Shown here piece by piece: positions 24,447 through 31,296 of a DNA stretch of 53,277 bases (the stretch's first letter is position 1; each line of letters begins with the position of its first letter). Source of the stretch: an uncultured Rhodospirillales bacterium (GTDB taxonomy: Bacteria; Pseudomonadota; Alphaproteobacteria; Acetobacterales; Acetobacteraceae); contig CAIPLM010000048.1 in NCBI GenBank assembly GCA_903865895.1, positions 1 to 53,277 of the forward strand. Direction: 5' to 3'. The notes under the pieces were generated by a model that saw only the letters and a list, made by a program, of their open reading frames with translations, searched no databases and had not been told where the DNA came from. The position numbers and the translations under genes are program-made.

Positions 24447-25601
24447 ATGATCTACGATGAGCTCGGCGTCAAACCGCTGATCAACGCGGCCGGCACGGTG
24501 ACGCGCCTCTCCGGCGGCATCATGGCGCCAGAGGTGGCGGAGGCGATGCGACAGGCCTCGCTCGCCTGCGTCGACATGGTGCAGATGCAGGCCGCCGCCT
24601 GCCGGGCTATCCGCGCCGCGACGGGGGCGGAGGCCGGCATTGTCACCTCCGGCGCCTCGGCCGCCGTCCTGCTCGGCGCCGGCGCCTGCCTCGCCGGGCT
24701 CGATCCCGGCAGGATGAACCGCCTGCCCGAGGTCGCCGACGGGCGGCGGGAGTTCATCGTCGTGCGCAGCCAGCGCAACATGTACGACCGCGCCATCGTC
24801 GTGGCGGGCGGCAAGCTGGTCGAGGTCGGCATCCCCGACCGCTACTCCGGCCCCGGCGTGCGCGATGCCGCTGCCTGGGAGATCGAGGAGGCGATCGGGC
24901 CGAACACCGCCGGCATCTATTATTTGGCGCAGACCCAGTCCAAACCCACCCTGCGTGAGGTCGCGTCGGTGGCACGGCGGCACGGGCTGCCGGTGCTGGT
25001 GGATGCCGCGGCGCAACTGCCGCCCGCGAGCAACCTGCGCGACTATCTGGAAGAGGGGGCGGACCTGGTCTGCTTCAGCGGCGGCAAGGCGCTGGGCGGG
25101 CCGCAATCGTCGGGCATCCTCGCCGGGCGCGCCGATTTGGTCGGCTCGGCGCTGTTGCAGATGCTGGACCTCGACGTCGACGTCGAGACCTGGGCGCCGC
25201 CGCGCGAGTTCGCCATGCTCGGCCAGCTGCGCGGCCTGCCGCATCACGGCATCGGGCGCTCCTGCAAGGTGGGCAAGGAGGAGATCGCCGGGCTGATCAC
25301 GGCGCTCAACCGCTTCGTCGCCGAACTGCCCGCGGCACGCCATGCCAGGCTGCTCGGCCGCGCCACGCGGATGCTGGGGGCGGGCGGGGAGGGGCTGTCG
25401 CTCACGTCAGGTCCGGTGCCAATGCTGGCCTGGAAAGTCGGCGAGGGCGTGCGGGCCATGGCGGCGAAGCTGCTCGCCGGTGTGCCGTCCATCGCTTGCG
25501 GCATGGGCCGTGCCGATGAGGGCGTGCTGCTGTTCAACCCGATGGCGATCACCGACGTTCAGGCAGACGCCATCGCCCGCGCCATTGCGGCATTGCGATA
25601 A
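24447..25601 (+). CDS. SelA/DgaE-like PLP-dependent enzyme
   Basis: 384 residues, fold-type I, related to L-seryl-tRNA(Sec) selenium transferase and D-glucosaminate-6-phosphate ammonia-lyase (DgaE). Typical marks: ELGVKPLINAAGTVTRLSGGIM at the start, EAGIVTSGASAAVLLGAGACL, VDAAAQLPP, and the PLP lysine in CFSGGKALGGPQSSG near residue 214. There is a GGGGGAG ribosome site ahead of the ATG. No selenocysteine system is nearby, so a catabolic ammonia-lyase or racemase-like reaction on an amino or aminosugar acid is more likely. Divergent from the enolase-like operon; first of a plus-strand run of catabolic genes. Confidence 0.85.
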   Translation: MIYDELGVKPLINAAGTVTRLSGGIMAPEVAEAMRQASLACVDMVQMQAAACRAIRAATGAEAGIVTSGASAAVLLGAGACLAGLDPGRMNRLPEVADGRREFIVVRSQRNMYDRAIVVAGGKLVEVGIPDRYSGPGVRDAAAWEIEEAIGPNTAGIYYLAQTQSKPTLREVASVARRHGLPVLVDAAAQLPPASNLRDYLEEGADLVCFSGGKALGGPQSSGILAGRADLVGSALLQMLDLDVDVETWAPPREFAMLGQLRGLPHHGIGRSCKVGKEEIAGLITALNRFVAELPAARHARLLGRATRMLGAGGEGLSLTSGPVPMLAWKVGEGVRAMAAKLLAGVPSIACGMGRADEGVLLFNPMAITDVQADAIARAIAALR

Positions 25602-25618
25602 GCAGGAAGAAAGATGAA

Positions 25619-25694
25619 CCACAGAGACAGTAAGGCAGTGAGGAGAGTGTGCCGGATGCCGCGACCTCGTCTCCCTGTCTTACTATCTCTGTGG
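25619..25694. repeat. Long imperfect inverted repeat (CCACAGAGACAG type)
   Basis: The left arm 25619-25638 (CCACAGAGACAGTAAGGCAG) pairs with the right arm 25675-25694 at 18 of 20 positions, with a 36-base intervening segment. It fills most of the 142-base gap between the SelA-like gene and the DSD1-like gene. It looks like a small palindromic intergenic element (REP/MITE-like); similar CCACAGAGAC palindromes are widespread in bacterial intergenic DNA. There is no T-run, so it is not a normal terminator. Confidence 0.6.
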
Positions 25695-25743
25695 CGAACC
25701 TGCTTCCTTGCTGAAGAACACGGATTTTAAGCGGAGAAACACA

Positions 25744-27030
25744 ATGAACCTCGACGCCATTGCCGCCAGCCCGCTCGATGATCGCAGCAAGGGCGTTCCC
25801 GGTGGCACCGCGCCGTTCCGCCTCGATGCGATCGCCGCCAAAGGCTGGAACGTGCTGCGCGAGGACCTCAACATGCCTGTCGCGGTGCTGAAGGAGAGCG
25901 CGCTCACCCATAACAGCGCCTGGATGCGCAATTTTCTCACCCGCGCCCACGCGGTGATTGCGCCGCACGGCAAGACGACGATGGCGCCGCAGTTGTTCCA
26001 GCGCCAGCTCGATGACGGCGCCTGGGCCATCACGCTCGCGACCCCTCAGCAAGTGCAGGTGGCCCGCGCGCATGGCGTGCAGCGCATCGTGCTGGCCAAC
26101 CAGCTGATCGGCCGCCACGCGATCGACTGGGTGCTAAGCGAGTTGAAGCGCGATCCTGGCTTCGATTTTTACTGCCTGGTCGATTCCGAAGTGGGCGTGC
26201 GCATGCTCGCCGATGCCGCCCGGGCCGCCGATATCGGCCGGCCGATCCAGGTGTTCCTGGAAGGCGGCGCGCTCGGCGGCCGCACCGGAGTGCGCGATCG
26301 CGCGAAGGGTCTCGCGGTGGCCCGCGCGGTGAAGGCGGCCTCGCCTTTTCTCGCGCTGCGCGGCGTTGAAGGCTTCGAGGGATTGTTCGGCGGCACCCGC
26401 GAGGAGATCGAGGGCAAAGTGCGGGACTTCCTCGAACTCCTCGTGACGCTCGCAAAGGACTGCGAGGCCGAGGGTCTGTTCGGGCCGGGCGAGGTGATCC
26501 TAACTGCCGGCGGCTCGGCCTATTATGACATGGTGATGGCTCGGTTCCGTCACGCCGGGCTCGCATCGCCGGTGAAGATTGTCATCCGCAGCGGCTGCTA
26601 CCTCAGCCATGATTCCGGCCGCTACCGGCGTGGCTTCACCGAGATCGTCGAGCGCACACCTGATGCTGCGCAGGGCGGCGGATTGGTCTCGGCCATCGAG
26701 GTCTGGGCCTACGTGCAATCCCGCCCCGAGCCCGGCAAGGTGTTGCTGACCATGGGCGCGCGGGACACCCAGTCCGACGTGATGCCGCTGCCCGAGACCT
26801 GGTTTCGCGCGGGGATGAACGCACCGGCCCGGGTGCCGCCCGGCCATGTCTGCACCGGGATGAACGACCAGCACACCCACATGACAATTCCGCATGACTC
26901 GCCGTTCGCGGTGGGCGATCTCGTCTCCTTCGGCGTTTCGCACCCCTGCCTCACGTTCGACAAGTGGAACGTGCTCTACGTCGTCGATGATGCCTACAAT
27001 GTGGTGTCCGCCGTGCGGACGTTCTTCTGA
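25744..27030 (+). CDS. DSD1-like PLP enzyme (D-serine/D-threonine dehydratase or aldolase family)
   Basis: 428 residues. Fold-type III (alanine-racemase-like) barrel with the PLP lysine in IAPHGKTTMAPQ near residue 77, and the C-terminal D-serine-dehydratase-like domain carrying the metal pair H-x-C in SHPC near residues 400-402. This family cleaves or deaminates D-hydroxy amino acids using PLP and a divalent metal. The start ATG at 25744 follows GGAG; a longer frame from 25708 is less likely. It precedes the M81 gene by 5 bases. Substrate could be D-serine, D-threonine or a 3-hydroxy-D-amino acid. Confidence 0.87.
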   Translation: MNLDAIAASPLDDRSKGVPGGTAPFRLDAIAAKGWNVLREDLNMPVAVLKESALTHNSAWMRNFLTRAHAVIAPHGKTTMAPQLFQRQLDDGAWAITLATPQQVQVARAHGVQRIVLANQLIGRHAIDWVLSELKRDPGFDFYCLVDSEVGVRMLADAARAADIGRPIQVFLEGGALGGRTGVRDRAKGLAVARAVKAASPFLALRGVEGFEGLFGGTREEIEGKVRDFLELLVTLAKDCEAEGLFGPGEVILTAGGSAYYDMVMARFRHAGLASPVKIVIRSGCYLSHDSGRYRRGFTEIVERTPDAAQGGGLVSAIEVWAYVQSRPEPGKVLLTMGARDTQSDVMPLPETWFRAGMNAPARVPPGHVCTGMNDQHTHMTIPHDSPFAVGDLVSFGVSHPCLTFDKWNVLYVVDDAYNVVSAVRTFF

Positions 27031-27035
27031 GAGAC

Positions 27036-28511
27036 ATGACCATGCGCATTTTCGCCTGCACACTGGCCACCGAGACCAACACCTTCTCCCCGCTGCCGAC
27101 CGCGATGGACGGCTATCGCGACACCGTGTTCCTGCGCCCCGGCGAGCACCCGGAGGAGACGCCGCTGATGTGCACCGCGCCGCTCTGGGTGGCGCGGCGG
27201 CGCGCGGCGGCGGAGGGGTTCACGCTGATCGAAGGCAGCTGCTTCGCCGCCTCGCCGGCCGGCTACACCAACCGCGCGGACTACGAGACGATGCGCGACG
27301 AAATCCTCGCCCAGGTGAAGGCCGCCATGCCGCTCGATGGCGTGCTGCTCGGCCTGCATGGCGCCATGGTGGCGCATGGCTATGACGACGTGGAGGGCGA
27401 CATCGCCGAGCGGGTGCGCGCCATCGTCGGGCCGGATTGCGTGATCGGCATGGAGCTCGATCCGCACTGCCACCTCACGCTGAAGCGCGTCAGCCTGTGC
27501 GACATCATCATCCTCTACAAGGAATTCCCCCATACCGACGTGGTGGACCGCGCCGAGGAACTCCTCACCCACGTGCTCGCCACCATCCGCAAGCAGATCA
27601 AGCCTGTCATGTCGATGTACGACTGCCGGCAGATCGGCTCCTACCCCACCACGCTGCCGCTGATGCGCGCCTTCGTGGACCGCATGATCGGCCTGGAGGG
27701 CAAGGACGGCATTCTCTCGATCTCCATTGGCCATTGCTTCCCCTATGCCGACGTGGCTGAACTCGGCGGGCGCATCCTCGTCGTCACCGACGGCGACAAG
27801 GCGCAGGCGGACCGGCTGGCCACCGCGATCGGCGAGGAATTCGTCTCCATGCGCGGCAAGACGGCGCCCGACTACTACGAGGTGGCCGATGGCGTGAGCA
27901 CCGCAATCGCCGCCAACGTCTCCCCGGTGGTGATGGCCGATCCCGCGGATAACGCAGGAGGCGGCGCGCCGTCGGACAACACGACCATCTTGCGTGACCT
28001 CATCGCCCGCGATGCCCAGGGCGCCGCGCTCGGCCCGATCTGGGACCCGATTGCCGTGCGCCTGTGCTTCGATGCCGGCATCGGTGCCACCTTCCCACTG
28101 CGCTTCGGCGGTAAGATCGGCCCGGCCTCCGGCGCCCCGGTGGACGCCATGGTGACGGTGACCGGATTGGCGCGGGACTGTTCGCAGTCCTTCGGCCCGA
28201 CCCAATCGCCGCTCGGCGATTGCGCGGCGATCAAGATCGGTGGCGTCGAGGTGGTGCTGATCACCAACCGCACCCAGGCGCTGGGGCTCGAGCTGTTCCG
28301 CAATGTCGGCATCGAGCCGACCGAGCGGAAAATGCTGGTGGTGAAATCCACCAACCATTTCATGGCCGCCTTCGGGCCGATCGCCAAGAAGGTGATCTAT
28401 ATCGACGCTGACGGGCCGATCCCCCGCGACTACCGCAAAATCCCCTACACCAAGATCAACCGCCCGATCTGGCCGCTCGATGCCGAGACCAGCCCCGGCC
28501 TTATTTTCTGA
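27036..28511 (+). CDS. M81-family metallopeptidase (MlrC / microcystinase C-like)
   Basis: 491 residues. Whole-length resemblance to MlrC: start RIFACTLATETNTFSP, LHGAMVAHGYDDVEGD, the metal-site style motifs ELDPHCH and EFPHTDVVDRAEE, then the C-terminal domain ending in VKSTNHFMAAFGPIAKKVIYIDADGP. MlrC completes degradation of the cyclic peptide microcystin in sphingomonads, but most M81 genes occur in amino-acid or small-amide catabolic clusters and their substrates are unknown. Here the gene lies between the DSD1-like enzyme (5-base gap) and the aldolase (10-base gap), so a small N-substituted or D-amino-acid compound is a better guess than microcystin. Confidence 0.9.
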   Translation: MTMRIFACTLATETNTFSPLPTAMDGYRDTVFLRPGEHPEETPLMCTAPLWVARRRAAAEGFTLIEGSCFAASPAGYTNRADYETMRDEILAQVKAAMPLDGVLLGLHGAMVAHGYDDVEGDIAERVRAIVGPDCVIGMELDPHCHLTLKRVSLCDIIILYKEFPHTDVVDRAEELLTHVLATIRKQIKPVMSMYDCRQIGSYPTTLPLMRAFVDRMIGLEGKDGILSISIGHCFPYADVAELGGRILVVTDGDKAQADRLATAIGEEFVSMRGKTAPDYYEVADGVSTAIAANVSPVVMADPADNAGGGAPSDNTTILRDLIARDAQGAALGPIWDPIAVRLCFDAGIGATFPLRFGGKIGPASGAPVDAMVTVTGLARDCSQSFGPTQSPLGDCAAIKIGGVEVVLITNRTQALGLELFRNVGIEPTERKMLVVKSTNHFMAAFGPIAKKVIYIDADGPIPRDYRKIPYTKINRPIWPLDAETSPGLIF

Positions 28512-28521
28512 GGACGCCGCC

Positions 28522-29289
28522 ATGATCGACAACCCCGTCCGCCGCAAACTCCTCGCCGGCGGCAGTGCCCTCGGCGTGATGGCCTTCGAATTCTTCACCC
28601 CCGGCCTCGCCCGCGTGCTGAAGGCCGGCGGTGCGGAGTTCGTCATCCTCGATACCGAACACAGCGGCGCGGGGATGGACACGCTGAAGGCCGCCATCGC
28701 CTTCGCCCGCGGCGCCGGCATCGTGCCGATGGTGCGCGTGCCGGGCCTCGCGCGGCATTTGGTCTCCCCAGTGCTCGATGCCGGGGCGATGGGGATCATG
28801 GTGCCGATGCTGGAAACCGCGGATCAGGCGCGCGAACTCGTCTCCTACTGCCGCTACCGGCCGGAGGGTACGCGCGGCCTCGCTTTCGGCATGGCGCATG
28901 ACGATTACGAGGGCGGCCCGGTCGGTCCGGCGATCCGCGCCGCCAATGCGGCGGTGATGACCATCGCGCTGATCGAGACGGCGGCGGGGCTGGCCAATGC
29001 GCGGGAGATCATGGCCGTGCCCGGGCTCGATCTCGGCTGGGTCGGCCATTTCGATCTCACGGACAGCCTGGGTTTCACCGGCCAGATGGACGACCCGCGC
29101 TACGCCGCGGCCGAGGCGGCGTTGCTCGCGGCGGCCAAGGCGGAAGGCAAGCCGTTTGGCTGGCTCGCGGGCGATGGCGCCCAGGCCAAGGCGGCGCTGG
29201 AGCGCGGCTTCCGCTGCCTTTGCATCAACACCGATATCGGCCTGCTGCGCGGCGCCATGCTGCGTGAATTCGCTGCCGCCAAGGCCTGA
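28522..29289 (+). CDS. HpcH/HpaI-family class II 2-oxo-acid aldolase
   Basis: 255 residues. Metal-dependent aldolase for 2-keto-3-deoxy or 4-hydroxy-2-oxo acids, giving pyruvate plus an aldehyde. The active-site set is visible: His in VILDTEHSG, Arg in PMVRVPG, metal Glu in ALIETAAGL and Asp in WVGHFDLTDSLG. The start at 28522 follows GAGGA; the longer upstream frame lies inside the M81 gene. Part of the plus-strand catabolic run between M81 and a hydroxyacid dehydrogenase (12-base gap), suggesting release of a pyruvate/aldehyde pair from the pathway substrate. Confidence 0.9.
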   Translation: MIDNPVRRKLLAGGSALGVMAFEFFTPGLARVLKAGGAEFVILDTEHSGAGMDTLKAAIAFARGAGIVPMVRVPGLARHLVSPVLDAGAMGIMVPMLETADQARELVSYCRYRPEGTRGLAFGMAHDDYEGGPVGPAIRAANAAVMTIALIETAAGLANAREIMAVPGLDLGWVGHFDLTDSLGFTGQMDDPRYAAAEAALLAAAKAEGKPFGWLAGDGAQAKAALERGFRCLCINTDIGLLRGAMLREFAAAKA

Positions 29290-29301
29290 GAGGACGCACA
29301 C

Positions 29302-30255
29302 ATGACCAATCGCACCCATGTCCTGCTCTGGACCGACACCCCCGCCGCCTATGCGGCCGCCATCGCCGATGCCGGGCTCGGCGATCGCGTGATCGTAGAG
29401 ACGCTGAAGCGCAGCGAAATGCCGTCGCCAGCGCAATGCGCCAACGTCGAGGCGATGCTGGCCTGGGGCGCGCCGGCCGGCGTGCTGCCGGGGATGGCGA
29501 AGCTGCGCTGGGCGCAGTCGCTCACCGCCGGCGTCGAGGGCTGGTTCGCACTGCCGGACCTGCCGGCGGGGCTTACGCTGACCTGCGCCCGCGGCACGCA
29601 TCGGGAGTCGATGCCGGAGAACATCCTTGGCGCGCTGTTCCACATCGCCAAGCCCTACGCCGCCATCGCGCAGACGCCGCCGGGCCAATGGGTGCGGCGG
29701 ATGGCGATGCCGCTCGCCGGCAAGACGCTCGGCATTCTCGGCCTCGGCGCCATCGGGCAGGACCTCGCGCGCATGGCCTCCGCCATCGGGATGCGCGTCA
29801 TCGGCACACGGCGCGGCAAGGCCGCGGTTGATCATGCCGAGGTCTATCCGCCCGAGCGCACCGACGAGGTGCTGGCGCAGTCGGACTTCGTGGTGCTGCT
29901 GCTCCCCGCCACGCCCGAGACCGACAATTTCATCAACGCCGAACGCCTCGCCAAAATGAAGCCCTCCGCCTGGCTGCTGAATTTCGGTCGTGGTCACCTC
30001 ATCAAGGATGAAGATCTCATCGCCGCCTGCAAGGGCAAGACGATCGCGGGCGCCATCCTCGACGTCTTCCGCACCGAGCCGCTGCCGGCCGAGCATCCGT
30101 TCTGGCGCGCCGAGGGCATCATGGTGCTGCCCCATATCGGCGGCGGGCATCCCGCGCGTGACAGTGTTGTGGCACGGCTGTTCGTTGACAATCTTTCCCG
30201 ATTCCTCGATGGCCGGCCTTTGCGGGAACTGGTAGATCGCAACGCAGGTTATTGA
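29302..30255 (+). CDS. D-2-hydroxyacid dehydrogenase (GhrA/phosphoglycerate dehydrogenase group)
   Basis: 317 residues. The NAD(P)-binding fold has an intact GILGLGAIGQDLA, catalytic Arg in LNFGRGHLI, Glu in DVFRTEPLP and His in LPHIGGGHP. It probably reduces glyoxylate, hydroxypyruvate or a related keto acid. Distinct from the other hydroxyacid dehydrogenase at 21160-22092, which has a non-canonical nucleotide loop. It sits 12 bases after the aldolase gene and 13 before the LLM gene, so all are one transcript. Confidence 0.9.
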   Translation: MTNRTHVLLWTDTPAAYAAAIADAGLGDRVIVETLKRSEMPSPAQCANVEAMLAWGAPAGVLPGMAKLRWAQSLTAGVEGWFALPDLPAGLTLTCARGTHRESMPENILGALFHIAKPYAAIAQTPPGQWVRRMAMPLAGKTLGILGLGAIGQDLARMASAIGMRVIGTRRGKAAVDHAEVYPPERTDEVLAQSDFVVLLLPATPETDNFINAERLAKMKPSAWLLNFGRGHLIKDEDLIAACKGKTIAGAILDVFRTEPLPAEHPFWRAEGIMVLPHIGGGHPARDSVVARLFVDNLSRFLDGRPLRELVDRNAGY

Positions 30256-30268
30256 TCGGAGCACGGCG

Positions 30269-31198
30269 ATGAAATTCGGTATCCACAACCCGTCCTGGAA
30301 ATTCGGCACCGCGCCCGCCGACATCTTCCCCGGCGTCGCGGCCAAGGTGCGCTGGGCGGAGGATAACGGGTTCGACTGGTTCTCGGTGATGGACCACCTG
30401 ATCCAGATCCCCATCGCCGGCGCACAGACCGAGCCGTTCATGGAGGGATGGACGGTGCTCGCCGCGCTTGCCGCTGTCACCAGCCGTATCCGCCTCGCCA
30501 CGTTGGTCACCTCGGTGCATTACCGCAACCCCGCGCTGCTCGCGAAAATCGCCGCCGGCGTCGACCAGATTAGCCAGGGCCGCCTCACCTTCGGCTATGG
30601 CGCCGGCTGGTTCGAGAGCGAATACAAGCAGTACGGCTATGATTTCCCGCCTGAGCCGGCCATGCGCATTCGCCAGATGGTCGAGGGGCTGCGCCTCATC
30701 AAGGCGATGTGGACGCAGGAGCGCACGACCTTCCACGGCCAATGGTTCCACGCCGAAGACGCCATCCTGGAGCCCAAGCCGATCCAGCAGCCGCATCCGC
30801 CCATCATGATCGGCGGCAGCGGCGAGCAGATGACGCTCCGCGCCGTCGCGCGCCACGCCAACGCCTGCAACCTGTTCGGCGACCCCGGCACCATCCGGGC
30901 GAAACTCGCCATCCTGCGCAAGCATTGCGACGAGAACGGCCGCAACTACGACGATATCGAGCGCACCAACACCATCGCGCTCCTGCTCGCCCCCACCGAG
31001 GCGGCAGCCAAGGCCAAGGCCGAACGCCTCAATGCCGCCCCCTATTTCCGCGGCCTGCTCGGCACCCCTGCCATGGTCGCCGACCTCGTCGGCCAATACC
31101 AGGATGCCGGCATCCAACTCGTCATCAGCAGCGCCTTCGCCAACGACGCCGAAACCCTGGAACTCCTCGCCGCCGACGTCATTCCGGCGTTCAGGTGA
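30269..31198 (+). CDS. LLM-class (luciferase-like) flavin/F420-dependent oxidoreductase
   Basis: 309 residues. Bacterial luciferase-like TIM barrel: FPGVAAKVRWAEDNGFDWFSVMDH, TSRIRLATLVTSVHYRNPALLAKIAAGVDQISQGRL, FGYGAGWFESEY and PHPPIMIGGSGEQMTLR are all typical, closest in style to the group usually labelled F420-dependent. Whether it uses FMN or F420 cannot be told, and no F420 synthesis genes are seen here. Last gene of the plus-strand run, ending just before a REP-like cruciform. It could oxygenate or oxidise the pathway substrate. Confidence 0.87.
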   Translation: MKFGIHNPSWKFGTAPADIFPGVAAKVRWAEDNGFDWFSVMDHLIQIPIAGAQTEPFMEGWTVLAALAAVTSRIRLATLVTSVHYRNPALLAKIAAGVDQISQGRLTFGYGAGWFESEYKQYGYDFPPEPAMRIRQMVEGLRLIKAMWTQERTTFHGQWFHAEDAILEPKPIQQPHPPIMIGGSGEQMTLRAVARHANACNLFGDPGTIRAKLAILRKHCDENGRNYDDIERTNTIALLLAPTEAAAKAKAERLNAAPYFRGLLGTPAMVADLVGQYQDAGIQLVISSAFANDAETLELLAADVIPAFR

Positions 31199-31220
31199 GG
31201 CAGATCGGTGCTTGAGTGAA

Positions 31221-31279
31221 GGAAGGCGAGGGGGCGCTGCCCCCTCGACCCCCGCCAGGGGCCGAGCCCCTGGCCTTCC
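31221..31279. repeat. Three-stem cruciform repeat between convergent genes
   Basis: Outer stem GGAAGGC (31221-31227) pairs with GCCTTCC (31273-31279) and encloses two perfect 8-base hairpins: 31228-31246 (GAGGGGGC/GCCCCCTC, loop GCT) and 31255-31273 (CCAGGGGC/GCCCCTGG, loop CGA). G73 could pair in either stem. It lies between the convergent ends of the LLM gene and the GtaA-like gene. It may act as a bidirectional terminator or be a mobile REP-type element; similar GGGGGCGCTGCCCCC hairpins are frequent in alphaproteobacterial genomes. Confidence 0.7.
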
Positions 31280-31296
31280 CTTCGCTCCGGCGCCCG

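Noticed and set aside
23379-25343. Upstream extension of the enolase-like frame (about 650 codons more)
   Set aside because: The extra part overlaps the APH kinase and, antisense, the SelA-like gene; enolase similarity begins exactly at the ATG at 23378, which overlaps the kinase stop.
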